Shown here: positions 5,714 through 12,736 of the stretch, piece after piece | Position numbering within the stretch: position 1 is the first letter of the stretch | Layout of the letters: each line of letters opens with the position of its first letter | Assembly: GCA_937893015.1 (NCBI GenBank) | Contig: CALBJX010000058.1 | Location: forward strand, 1 to 15,451 | From: an uncultured Verrucomicrobiales bacterium | GTDB taxonomy: Bacteria; Verrucomicrobiota; Verrucomicrobiia; Verrucomicrobiales; Akkermansiaceae | Length of the DNA: 15,451 nucleotides | Reading direction: 5' to 3' | Made by a program: the position numbers and the translations under genes | Notes under the pieces: model-generated | Databases searched by the model: none | What the model saw: the letters and a program-made list of their open reading frames with translations, nothing else | What the model was told of the DNA's origin: nothing

Positions 5714-6538
5714 TCAACTTCTGCGTTTCTTGCTGCCTTTGCGGTAGGCGATGCGCTTCGCTGTAGGTTTGGCGTTGCCTGTGCGACGACTGCCTCCCTT
5801 GCTCGCGAGCTTGCGCCCGGCGGCACCCTTGCGGGTGGCAACGAGTCGGCGTTGATGCCCGACAGGGCGCAGGTTCCCCTTGTCTACGGGGAGGTTGGCA
5901 ACGATGGCGTCCGGCACGACGATGCTGCGCATGTTTTCCTTCTTCATCGCCGTTTCATAAGTTTTCTGCGAACAGGTTTCCACCGCGACGGGCGTGCCGC
6001 GCTCCACGCGGCGGAAGAGGTCGACCACGTCATCGCTCTTCATACGGATGCAGCCGTATGAAGCGGGGCGCCCGATTTTGCGCTCCTCGGGCGTGCCGTG
6101 GATGTAGATGCGTCGGGAGTGGGAGTTCTTGTTGGTGTTCTCCAGCCCTGCGAGTTGGATGACACGCGTCACCACGGGGTCGCGCCCGGCGGCGTCCACC
6201 GCGACGACCTCGCCCGTGGGGTGCGCACCCTTGAACACCATGCCCTTGGGTTGACCCTCGCCCGTCTTGTGAGAGACGGCGTGGATGCCCAGCGGCGTGC
6301 GGCGGCTGCCGTTGGTGCTGCCGAGGCCGAACTTGGAGGTGCTCACATCGTAGTCCTTGACCTTCTTGCCGCCCTTGTAGACGGTGAGCTTCTGGTCATA
6401 GACCGTCACGGCCACGCCGTCGCGCACCACGGCGCGGGGGGCGACGTCGCGGGAGTACCCGCCCATGTGACACGAAGGGAGCAGCAGGGGCGCGGCCAGC
6501 GCGACGAGGGAGCATTTAACAGGAAAAGCAAATGTCAT
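5714..6538 (-). CDS. L,D-transpeptidase (YkuD domain) lipoprotein with basic tail
   Basis: YkuD enzymes use a cysteine to form 3-3 peptidoglycan crosslinks or to attach proteins to the wall. The 274-residue protein starts with a hydrophobic signal and lipobox (LPSC), predicting lipidation at Cys23 in a diderm envelope. The domain spans about 42-186 and shows the catalytic set: IHG with His147, then SYGCIRM with Cys163 and Arg165. Residues 227-274 hold about 18 Lys/Arg in 48 residues, a tail not part of the usual fold. It may bind anionic wall or outer-membrane polymers, or nucleic acid if misplaced. It lies 56 nt downstream of the glycosyltransferase gene on the same strand, probably co-transcribed. 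Substrate and crosslink type are not determined by sequence. Confidence 0.88.
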   Translation of the reverse strand: MTFAFPVKCSLVALAAPLLLPSCHMGGYSRDVAPRAVVRDGVAVTVYDQKLTVYKGGKKVKDYDVSTSKFGLGSTNGSRRTPLGIHAVSHKTGEGQPKGMVFKGAHPTGEVVAVDAAGRDPVVTRVIQLAGLENTNKNSHSRRIYIHGTPEERKIGRPASYGCIRMKSDDVVDLFRRVERGTPVAVETCSQKTYETAMKKENMRSIVVPDAIVANLPVDKGNLRPVGHQRRLVATRKGAAGRKLASKGGSRRTGNAKPTAKRIAYRKGSKKRRS

Positions 6539-6594
6539 AAACAGGTAAAGTTAGGACAATGATAATCGGTTTTCCGTTCAAACTGATTTTTCGC

Positions 6595-8145
6595 TTACGA
6601 AGCCTGCGCCGCTGCAGCCTTGGCGGCACGCTTGCGCTGCACGCGGGCATCCCACAGGCGGGCGAAGGAGCAGAAGCTGGTGTAGAAGAAGCCCAGGAAA
6701 GGCAGCATGAAGAAGAAAGCGGGGATATCCCCCGTCGCCAGCTTAAAGATTTCCACCGCCGCAAAGAAGAGGCCGAAGATGAGCTCCAGCGTGGGCACCA
6801 ACACGGATTTGAGCGCCTTGTAGCCGGCCGCACGCTTCTCGATGGAGAGCGCACCCTCCTTGGATTCGCCGAACTTGGGCGTGCGGACAAACTCGCTCTG
6901 CTGCCCGCAGACGGCCTCCAGCACGGCCTTGGCGTTGTTCACCGCCATGCCGACACCCAGCGCCAGCAGGGGAATCATGAGCGGGAAGACCATATACCAC
7001 CGCTTGGGGCGCACGATGGCCTCTGCGGTCACATAGAAAATCATCACCGCCACAGAGGCGAAGAAGAAGAGCGTGAAGGTGAGCAGAATCATCTGCAGGG
7101 ACTCCCACCTCCACTCACCGGAGGGGTTCACATAGCCCGTGGAAATCGGCAGCACGAGGAAGCACAGCAGGATGAGGGCGAGGTAGGAGTAGTTGCAGGT
7201 GAGGTGCGTGGTCGCCTCCATCTTAGCCTTGAAGGGCGCGTTTGAACGCCAGATGGTGAAGAGCATTTTTTGGCAGACCTGAATGCAGCCTTTTGTCCAG
7301 CGATGTTGCTGCGCCTTGAAGCCGTCCATGTCCTCGGGCAGCTCGGCGGGGGTCACGTAGTCGTTGAGGTAGATGAATTGCCACCCTTTCATCTGGGCGC
7401 GGTAGGAGAGGTCCATGTCCTCCGTGATGGTGTCGTGCTCCCATCCCCCGGCGTCCACGATGGCGCATTTGCGCCACACGCCCGCCGTGCCGTTGAAGGT
7501 GAAGAAGCGGCCGGATCGGTTGCGGCAGGTCTGCTCCAGCGCAAAGTGGCCGTCCAGGAAAATGCTCTGCAGGCGGGTGAGCAGATTCTTGTTGCGGTTG
7601 ATGTGGCCCCAGCGGGTCTGCACCAGCGCCACCTTTTCATCCGTGAAGTAGGGCATCACGGTCTTGAGGATGTCGGGCTCGGGGCGGAAGTCCGCATCGA
7701 GGATGAGCAGGAACTCGCCCTTGGCGACGGCATCCGCGGCTTCCAGCGCACCTGCCTTGAAGCCCGTGCGGTCCGTGCGGTGCAGACACACGATGTCAAA
7801 ACCCTCTGCGCGGTATTTTTCCACCTGTTCGCAGCACAGGTCGTAGGTGTCGTCCGTGGAGTCGTCGAGAATCTGGATTTCGAGCTTGTCCTTGGGATAA
7901 TCAATCGCCGTCACCTTTTTCAGCAGACCCTCCACCACAAACTTCTCGTTAAACATGGGGAGCTGGATGGTGACGAGCGGCCACTCCTCCCATTGCGCCT
8001 TGGGCCGGGGCGTGTGCTTGCGGTGGATGAGGTAGAGAATCACCATCAGCAGGCGATGGCAGCCGTAGCCGGACATGCCGATAAGCACGATGAAATAGGC
8101 GGCCAGCCAGAGAATATCAAACCAAGTTGCTGTAGCAGGTTGCAT
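6595..8145 (-). CDS. Membrane processive glycosyltransferase, family 2 (beta-glycan synthase type)
   Basis: The 516-residue protein resembles cellulose/mannan-synthase-like (CslA-type) GT2 enzymes that polymerise and export a beta-linked glycan from a nucleotide sugar. One or two N-terminal membrane segments (about 9-40) precede the GT-A domain. Catalytic motifs are all visible: ILDDSTDDT (Asp94/95), the DAD at 150-152, TEDMD at 241-245 and QQHRW at 279-283, plus FNGTAGVWRK. Four or more hydrophobic segments follow between about 318 and 495. No PilZ domain is seen, so c-di-GMP control is not indicated. I chose the ATG at 8145; an in-frame GTG at 8193 would add 16 non-conserved residues. The sugar and polymer are unknown. 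It is placed upstream of the transpeptidase. Confidence 0.9.
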   Translation of the reverse strand: MQPATATWFDILWLAAYFIVLIGMSGYGCHRLLMVILYLIHRKHTPRPKAQWEEWPLVTIQLPMFNEKFVVEGLLKKVTAIDYPKDKLEIQILDDSTDDTYDLCCEQVEKYRAEGFDIVCLHRTDRTGFKAGALEAADAVAKGEFLLILDADFRPEPDILKTVMPYFTDEKVALVQTRWGHINRNKNLLTRLQSIFLDGHFALEQTCRNRSGRFFTFNGTAGVWRKCAIVDAGGWEHDTITEDMDLSYRAQMKGWQFIYLNDYVTPAELPEDMDGFKAQQHRWTKGCIQVCQKMLFTIWRSNAPFKAKMEATTHLTCNYSYLALILLCFLVLPISTGYVNPSGEWRWESLQMILLTFTLFFFASVAVMIFYVTAEAIVRPKRWYMVFPLMIPLLALGVGMAVNNAKAVLEAVCGQQSEFVRTPKFGESKEGALSIEKRAAGYKALKSVLVPTLELIFGLFFAAVEIFKLATGDIPAFFFMLPFLGFFYTSFCSFARLWDARVQRKRAAKAAAAQAS

Positions 8146-8233
8146 GAGAGGGGAAGAGCTTTTTCTGAGAGATGGCGGGAGAGAGGCACACACCCCGCGT
8201 TGCTTTTTCAGCGTCAGCAGCGTAGGATTCAGC

Positions 8234-8261
8234 TTGACGCGCGGGGATGGTAAGGTATAAT
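8234..8261 (+). promoter_or_regulatory. Sigma70-type promoter for the exported protein-apaG-rpe unit
   Basis: TTGACG (8234-8239) and a perfect TATAAT (8256-8261) are separated by 16 bp. The predicted start near 8268 gives a leader of about 42 nt before the ATG at 8310. An in-frame GTG or ATG-like start at 8247 would fall inside the promoter, which argues for the downstream start. It lies in the gap between this gene and the divergent glycosyltransferase; I found no convincing promoter for the latter. Confidence 0.85.
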
Positions 8262-8309
8262 GGGCGCGTAGTCAAGCCTATTTTAACGCTGAAACCACAC
8301 GCATTCGCT

Positions 8310-9236
8310 ATGAAATTTTCCTCCTTCCTGATTCCTGCTTTCTTCGCGTCCCTGCCGCTGTGCTATGCGCAGGAGACCGCGGAGCTCGCCGATGCCTCTG
8401 CTGAGGAATTGACGGCGGAGGATATGGTAGGTATCGAGGGGGAGGAACCCGCCGAGCGCCGCCCCGGTGAGGTGCCTGCGCTTTTCCGTGATGACGCCAA
8501 TCTGGATGACAACCACGCGAATCAGGAACTGGGTATCAACATTTACACGGCGCCCTCCATCAGCAAGATTTTTGACCAGCTGGACAACCTGCCCTCCATT
8601 CCCGAGGAATACGTGCTGCGCAACCGCACGGAGAAATTGCCGACGGATACGGGTTCCCTGGCGCTGGAGATGGGCTACCTGCTGGCGGATGGTTTCATTG
8701 CCGTGCGCAGCGGGCATATGAACGATATCAAACCCATCGCGTTGGACCTCACGCGTTTCGGGAAGGCCATCGGCGTGGGGGAGAAGATGAACAGCCACTC
8801 CGCGAGCCTGCTGGAGCACGCCGAGAAGGGGCAGCTGGAGGAGTTCAAGCGCATCCTCGCTTCTACGCAGGGGGATGTGAATGCCGAGCTCGCCTCCATG
8901 CGCGACCCCGATCTCGCGCATCTGCTGGCTTTGGGTGGTTGGGTGCGCGCATTGGATGCGGCAGCGGCGGCTATCGAGAACAAGTTTAATGCGGAACAGG
9001 CCGCCGCTATCTTTTACCCCGATGCTCCTGCCTACTTTGAGGAGATGTTGGGCTTCCTGAACCCCAAGACGGCCTCCAAAATCCGCGTCAGGGAGATGAG
9101 CGAGCAGCTGCAGAAGCTCCGCGACATCATGACGCTGCCGGAGGGGCAGCAGCCCGACCTTGAGAAGGTGAAGGCGCTGCATGCCGCCGCTACCCGCATC
9201 TCCACGCTGGCCGTGGGCGAAGGCCATGAGCACTGA
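8310..9236 (+). CDS. Exported protein of unknown function
   Basis: I do not recognise this 308-residue protein. It begins with a type I signal peptide (MKFSSFLIPAFFASLPLCYA, cut probably after Ala20), so it is predicted to be periplasmic or outer-membrane associated. A strongly acidic stretch (about 22-70) follows, then a mainly helical region with Ala- and Glu-rich segments, ending in GEGHEH. There are no membrane segments after the signal, no cysteine pairs and no obvious catalytic motif. The start is fixed by the promoter at 8234-8261 and by the signal peptide. Its last 11 nt overlap the ApaG-like gene, suggesting coupled translation. Confidence 0.85.
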   Translation: MKFSSFLIPAFFASLPLCYAQETAELADASAEELTAEDMVGIEGEEPAERRPGEVPALFRDDANLDDNHANQELGINIYTAPSISKIFDQLDNLPSIPEEYVLRNRTEKLPTDTGSLALEMGYLLADGFIAVRSGHMNDIKPIALDLTRFGKAIGVGEKMNSHSASLLEHAEKGQLEEFKRILASTQGDVNAELASMRDPDLAHLLALGGWVRALDAAAAAIENKFNAEQAAAIFYPDAPAYFEEMLGFLNPKTASKIRVREMSEQLQKLRDIMTLPEGQQPDLEKVKALHAAATRISTLAVGEGHEH

Positions 9237-9609
9237 GAGCCGCAGTCTCCCCGTCCGTGATTATCTGGACATGGGCGTTACGATGACGGCCTTGCAATAC
9301 ATGCGCCACCCCCGCCCGGCCTACCGCATCACCTTCCGCCTGCGCCTGTGCAACGCCGGGCGCGGCAGCGTACGTCTGCTGGGCCGCAAATGGACGCTGC
9401 GCGACCGCTCCGGCGCCACCCGCATCATTGAGGCCGATCAGGTCTTCAACCAGCAGCCTGTGCTTACTCCCGGTTCCGTATTCTCCTATGGTGGCTATCA
9501 CACCTTCGACTCCATGCCCATGGGCATGGAGGTGCGCTTCTTCGGCACCGACCAAAGCAACGAGGCGTTTATCTCGCCGGCTCTGGCACTTTCCGTCAAC
9601 AGAAAATAA
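9226..9609 (+). CDS. apaG: ApaG-domain protein
   Basis: ApaG (DUF525) is a small beta-sandwich fold found alone or fused to F-box proteins; the bacterial protein has been linked to cobalt/magnesium tolerance and Ap4A metabolism, but its molecular role is unsettled. The 127-residue length is typical. Matching features are YRITFRLRLCNAG at about 33-45, SVRLLGRKWTLRDRSG at 48-63, QQPVLTPGSVFSYGGY at 76-91, and the PMGMEVRF strand. The GxGVVG loop usual before QPVL is here EADQVFN, so the nucleotide-like motif is missing. The ATG lies 11 nt inside the upstream gene. The gene symbol is tentative because the match is by pattern only. Confidence 0.72.
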   Translation: MSTESRSLPVRDYLDMGVTMTALQYMRHPRPAYRITFRLRLCNAGRGSVRLLGRKWTLRDRSGATRIIEADQVFNQQPVLTPGSVFSYGGYHTFDSMPMGMEVRFFGTDQSNEAFISPALALSVNRK

Positions 9610-9647
9610 ACTCATCATTCGGCCATCAGCCTTCGTCTTTTCCTCTT

Positions 9648-10298
9648 ATGCTCATCGCTCCTTCCATGCTTGCCTGTGATTTCCGCCGTATCGGGGATGA
9701 AGCCCAACGCGCCCTCTCTGCCGGGGCGGATTGGCTGCACCTCGATGTGATGGATGGTTCCTTCGTCGACAACATCTCTTTCGGGCCCGATATCTGCGCG
9801 GCTATCCGCAAGAGTGTCCCTGCGGACGCCTATTTGGACGCGCACCTCATGATTGACGCGCCTGACCATTATCTGCCGCGCTTCGTCAAGGCGGGGATGA
9901 ACATGATTACCATCCACGCGGAGCGCGAAGGCGCGGTCGACCTGCGAGCTACTCTCGGTGCCATCCGCGCGGCGGGTGCCCATGCGGGCCTTGCGGTGAA
10001 TCCCGCCACTTCCGTGGAGAAAGTGTTGCCCTATCTCGACAGCGTGGACATGGTGCTGGTGATGAGCGTCGTGCCCGGTTTCGGCGGGCAGAGTTTCATG
10101 GGCGAGGTGCTGGACAAGGTGCGCGTGCTTGCCGCTGAACGCGAAAAACAGGGGCTGAACTTCCTCATTCAGATGGACGGCGGCATCGGCCCTGCGCAGG
10201 CTCCCCTTTGTGCGGAAGCGGGCGCGGATTGCCTCGTGGCGGGCTCTTCCACCTTCAAAGCCCCCGATATGGCCGCCGCCATCGCAGCCATGAAGTAA
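9648..10298 (+). CDS. rpe: Ribulose-phosphate 3-epimerase
   Basis: This enzyme interconverts D-ribulose 5-phosphate and D-xylulose 5-phosphate in the pentose phosphate pathway. The 216-residue TIM barrel shows every family motif: IAPSMLACDF at the start, HLDVMDG with metal ligand His31 and catalytic Asp33, AHLMI with His66, VNPAT at 118-122, VMSVVPGFGGQSF at 138-150, MDGGI with catalytic Asp177, and VAGS at 197-200 in the phosphate-binding loop. Length is normal. The leader is pyrimidine-rich (CTTTTCCTCTT before the ATG) with no Shine-Dalgarno sequence. It lies 38 nt after apaG and is probably co-transcribed. A terminator-like hairpin follows. Confidence 0.97.
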   Translation: MLIAPSMLACDFRRIGDEAQRALSAGADWLHLDVMDGSFVDNISFGPDICAAIRKSVPADAYLDAHLMIDAPDHYLPRFVKAGMNMITIHAEREGAVDLRATLGAIRAAGAHAGLAVNPATSVEKVLPYLDSVDMVLVMSVVPGFGGQSFMGEVLDKVRVLAAEREKQGLNFLIQMDGGIGPAQAPLCAEAGADCLVAGSSTFKAPDMAAAIAAMK

Positions 10299-10354
10299 GG
10301 CTCCACCTTTTGAACCACGGCGCGGCGGCTTGTCTCGGCCCGGACGAAGACGGC

Positions 10355-10375
10355 TGCCGCATCGGCAATTTTTTT
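10355..10375 (+). terminator. Terminator-like hairpin ending at the next start codon
   Basis: TGCCG (10355-10359) pairs with CGGCA (10363-10367) around CAT, followed by A and T7 at 10369-10375. The form is that of a short intrinsic terminator for the rpe transcript. It ends only four bases before the ATG at 10380, so it would also occupy the ribosome-binding region of the next gene. Confidence 0.6.
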
Positions 10376-10379
10376 CCAT

Positions 10380-11120
10380 ATGGATAAAGGCACAAAAAGT
10401 CTGCTGAACCTCTTTCTGAGCGTGCTGGCGCCGGTGCTCATTCTGGAGCATTGCTCCGCGAGCGGCGATGCCCTGTGGCAACTCGGGCCCGCGTGGGCCA
10501 TGGTCGTCGCGCTCGCTTTGCCTCTCGGCTGCGGCGTGTGGACCTTTGCCGACCAAAGGAAGGCGGACCCCATCACCATCCTCGGGCTCTTCGGTACCAT
10601 TCTCACGGGGGTGGTGACGGTTTATGCGACCCTGGGCACCGAAACTGCGATCCGCCCCGATACGCCGTGGTGGTATGCCGCCAAGGAAGCCCTCATCGCA
10701 GGGCTGCTGGGTGTGGCCGTGCTGCTCACGGCCCGGCGTCGCGACTCTTTGCTGCGCCTCTTTGTTTATTCGGACGGGCTTTTCGATACCCGCAGTATCG
10801 AGACCGCGGTGGCCGCGCAGAACGCCGAGGCCGCCTATGAGCGCATCCTGCGCCGCGCCAGTCTGTATACGGCACTCTCTCTGCTGCTGTCGGCGGTGGC
10901 TAACTTCCTCTTCTCCCTGTACTTTTTGCTGCCCGTGCCCGACCTGCCCGCCGCACAACAGGCAGTGGCCTACAATGAGGCTGTCGCCACCATGATGTGG
11001 TGGGGCTACCTCGTCATCGGCGTGCCGTTGCTTGCGACGCTATTCGGTGTCATCCGCTACCTGCAGCGTGCGCTGGCGGAGCTCACAGGGCTTGACCGCG
11101 ACCGCATCAGTATGATGTAA
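10380..11120 (+). CDS. VC0807-like multi-pass membrane protein
   Basis: The 246-residue protein has about six hydrophobic segments, at roughly 8-23, 37-55, 66-86, 101-118, 162-184 and 207-226. The pattern NLFLSVLAPVLILEH, then GPAWAMVVALALPLGCGVW, then ILGLFGTILTGVVTVYATLG, then WWYAAKEALIAGLLGVAVLL resembles the VC0807 family, whose function is not known and which is sometimes compared with septation protein A. The link is by pattern memory and moderate in strength. A basic cytoplasmic loop (RRRDSLLR) follows the fourth segment. No Shine-Dalgarno sequence is present; the ATG follows a T7CCAT leader. A bidirectional terminator follows the gene. Confidence 0.7.
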   Translation: MDKGTKSLLNLFLSVLAPVLILEHCSASGDALWQLGPAWAMVVALALPLGCGVWTFADQRKADPITILGLFGTILTGVVTVYATLGTETAIRPDTPWWYAAKEALIAGLLGVAVLLTARRRDSLLRLFVYSDGLFDTRSIETAVAAQNAEAAYERILRRASLYTALSLLLSAVANFLFSLYFLLPVPDLPAAQQAVAYNEAVATMMWWGYLVIGVPLLATLFGVIRYLQRALAELTGLDRDRISMM

Positions 11121-11144
11121 GCCTCCTTCCCGATTCCTTTGCTC

Positions 11145-11182
11145 AAAAAAACGTTCTGCCCGTGGGGACAGAGCGTTTTTTT
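11145..11182. terminator. Bidirectional intrinsic terminator
   Basis: A7CG (11145-11153) pairs with CGT7 (11174-11182). Inner TCTG (11155-11158) pairs with CAGA (11169-11172), and CCC with GGG nearer the loop. The U-rich right arm gives a terminator on the plus strand for the VC0807-like gene; the A-run gives the mirror on the minus strand. It isolates the recombinase gene downstream from the upstream unit. Confidence 0.85.
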
Positions 11183-11257
11183 GTGTTTCGGCCCCCCTCT
11201 CCTCATGGAGAGTTTTTGGGGGAATAAAGTTGTATAAACAGGGGAGCGCAAAACGCA

Positions 11258-11269
11258 AAAAGGCCTTTT
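11258..11269. repeat. 12-bp palindrome in the recombinase leader
   Basis: AAAAGGCCTTTT is a perfect palindrome about 90 nt upstream of the recombinase ATG, just after CGCAAAACGCAAAA-like repeats. A weak -10-like TATAAA lies at 11233-11238, but without a good -35 box. A repressor site or recombinase binding site is possible; neither is shown. Confidence 0.3.
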
Positions 11270-11358
11270 CTCCTTTTGTGTCGGGTTCTGCTCTGTCGCT
11301 TCGGTGGCAGCTGTTGCCCTTCCTGCTCTGCTTGTTATTTTGTAAGGCGACTACACCT

Positions 11359-12432
11359 ATGAAAAACGAGAGACGCCTGATGCGCGAGCTCTTGCGGGGG
11401 ACGGGGTTGTGCCCGATTGACGCTGCGCGGCTCGTGCGGAATCTTTCCGACTGCAAACATAACCATCTCTGCAATGCAACACTGAACGCCATGGCTGATT
11501 CCGATATCTACCGCATGGGGCTGGAGGCCCGCGCGGGGCAGCAACGCTCCGTCCCTTTCCGCGAGGCTGCAGAGGCTTATCTGGCGGCCAAGGCAGCGGA
11601 TTCCCGCCCCCGCACGACGAATGAGCGCAGGCAGGTCGTTCAGCGTGTGCTGCGCGCCGTGCCCGAGTGGGGGGATCGGCTCCTGACCGAGTGGAGTGTG
11701 AGCCAATGCCGCATCGTGCTCGCGGAGACTTTCCCCACCAAAGCTGCCCGCAACAAAGGGTATAGCCACCTCAAAGGGCTGTTTCGCTTCGCTATGCGGC
11801 AGGAGTGGTGTGCCGACAATCCCTTCGACCTGCTGACACCGGAAAAAACGCATGAAGCGGAACTTCTGTTGCCCACGCTGGCGCAGCTCGGTCGCCTGCT
11901 GACCATGAGCGCCTCCATCGGCTATCGTTCCTGTGCCCCGGCCGTGGGGCTCATGCTCTGGGCGGGCATCCGCCCCGCAGAGGTCTGCCGCCTGCGCTGG
12001 GGCGATATCGATTTGAATGAGGGTGTGGCTTATCTGCGCCCGCAGCACAGCAAGACGGGCGGCCCGCGCCAAGTGACGTTGCAACCTGTGCTGCGGCGTT
12101 GGCTTGCACGCTATTATCCCAAGGGCGTGCCGGCGGCGGATATCCCGCTCACCCCTGCAGACTGGGTGCGTCTGTGGCGCGATTTGCGCACGGAGTCCGG
12201 CTTGCAGCCTTGGCGCCCCGATACGCTGCGCCACACCTTTGCCTCATACCACCTCAAACGCTTCCGCAGCATCGACCTCCTCCAGACCGAAATGGGGCAC
12301 AGCAATCCGCGCCAGCTCCGCACACGCTACCTGAACATGCGCGGTATCACCGCCGAGATGTGTGCCGCTTTCTGGAAAGGGCGTTTTGATGAGAACGGCA
12401 TCATGGAGCCCCATCAACGGCATGCCCGCTGA
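11359..12432 (+). CDS. Tyrosine recombinase / site-specific integrase
   Basis: Tyrosine recombinases cut and rejoin DNA through a 3'-phosphotyrosine. The 357-residue protein has an N-terminal part of unclear role (1-63), a core-binding helical domain (about 64-155) and a catalytic domain (about 170-330). Catalytic residues are Arg205 (GIRPAEVCRLRW), Lys232 (HSKTGG), Arg291 (DTLRHTFASYH), His314 (EMGHSN) and Tyr324 (RTRYLNM). The first His of HxxR is replaced by Asp288. I chose the ATG at 11359; a TTG at 11230 would add 43 residues including a spurious hydrophobic run. No neighbouring phage or element genes and no tRNA attachment site are seen, so it is a lone recombinase: a remnant, an invertase, or a small-element integrase. 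Confidence 0.88.
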   Translation: MKNERRLMRELLRGTGLCPIDAARLVRNLSDCKHNHLCNATLNAMADSDIYRMGLEARAGQQRSVPFREAAEAYLAAKAADSRPRTTNERRQVVQRVLRAVPEWGDRLLTEWSVSQCRIVLAETFPTKAARNKGYSHLKGLFRFAMRQEWCADNPFDLLTPEKTHEAELLLPTLAQLGRLLTMSASIGYRSCAPAVGLMLWAGIRPAEVCRLRWGDIDLNEGVAYLRPQHSKTGGPRQVTLQPVLRRWLARYYPKGVPAADIPLTPADWVRLWRDLRTESGLQPWRPDTLRHTFASYHLKRFRSIDLLQTEMGHSNPRQLRTRYLNMRGITAEMCAAFWKGRFDENGIMEPHQRHAR

Positions 12433-12439
12433 CGGACGT

Positions 12440-12465
12440 GCGCCCGCGCTCGGTCTGCCGGGCGC
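12440..12465. other. Inverted repeat between convergent genes
   Basis: GCGCCC (12440-12445) pairs with GGGCGC (12460-12465) with a 14-nt loop, in the 34-nt gap between the recombinase and the small membrane protein gene. It could serve as a shared transcript end, but there is no T-run on either strand. Confidence 0.3.
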
Positions 12466-12466
12466 C

Positions 12467-12703
12467 CTACCGCCGCGCCGTCAGCAGGGCATATAAGCCC
12501 ACGGAGAACAAAAGAGCGCAAAAGCCGACGGAAAGGACCTTTTTCGCCAGCTCGATGTCCGTAGCTGCAAGGTGGTGATAGACGCCGCCCAGCAGGGCGA
12601 GACCGAGGAACAGGGTGATGATGGCGGATTTGTTGGCTTGCCACATGGCGGGGAAGAGGGGGGCGGAAAGAACGCCAAGCACGTTGAGGTACTTGGCGTT
12701 CAT
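12467..12703 (-). CDS. Small membrane protein of unknown function
   Basis: The 78-residue product has two hydrophobic segments, at about 27-43 (AIITLFLGLALLGGVYH) and 56-75 (VLSVGFCALLFSVGLYALL), with a short acidic loop between (AATDIELAKK) and an Arg-Arg end. No family is recognised. The ATG is preceded by GAAGGGATGATTTCTC, a weak purine stretch rather than a true Shine-Dalgarno sequence. It starts 33 nt after the rubrerythrin stop on the same strand, so it is probably the second gene of that transcript. Confidence 0.75.
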   Translation of the reverse strand: MNAKYLNVLGVLSAPLFPAMWQANKSAIITLFLGLALLGGVYHHLAATDIELAKKVLSVGFCALLFSVGLYALLTARR

Positions 12704-12736
12704 GAGAAATCATCCCTTCAACAGGGAAGCGCGGCT

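Noticed and set aside
3652..5841. 729-codon open frame on the minus strand opposite secY
   Set aside because: It is antisense to a certain secY, is full of His, Asp, Glu and Gly from the GC-biased third positions of secY, and matches no family. It also runs through the terminators.
5438..6061. 207-codon plus-strand frame between secY and the transpeptidase
   Set aside because: About half is antisense to the transpeptidase and it crosses the minus-strand terminator; composition is not protein-like.
8146..8193. GTG start extending the glycosyltransferase by 16 residues
   Set aside because: The added residues are Ser/Pro-rich and not followed by a family feature; the ATG at 8145 leads directly into the first membrane helix.
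8247..8309. Upstream start for the exported protein
   Set aside because: It lies between the -35 and -10 boxes and would bury the signal peptide behind 21 residues.
9615..10958. 447-codon minus-strand frame opposite rpe and the VC0807-like gene
   Set aside because: Rpe is certain on the plus strand, and the frame crosses the rpe 3' hairpin and looks like codon-bias shadow.
11121..12466. Prophage or integrative element around the recombinase
   Set aside because: No phage, conjugation or cargo genes, no tRNA and no direct-repeat ends are seen; neighbours are ordinary chromosomal genes.
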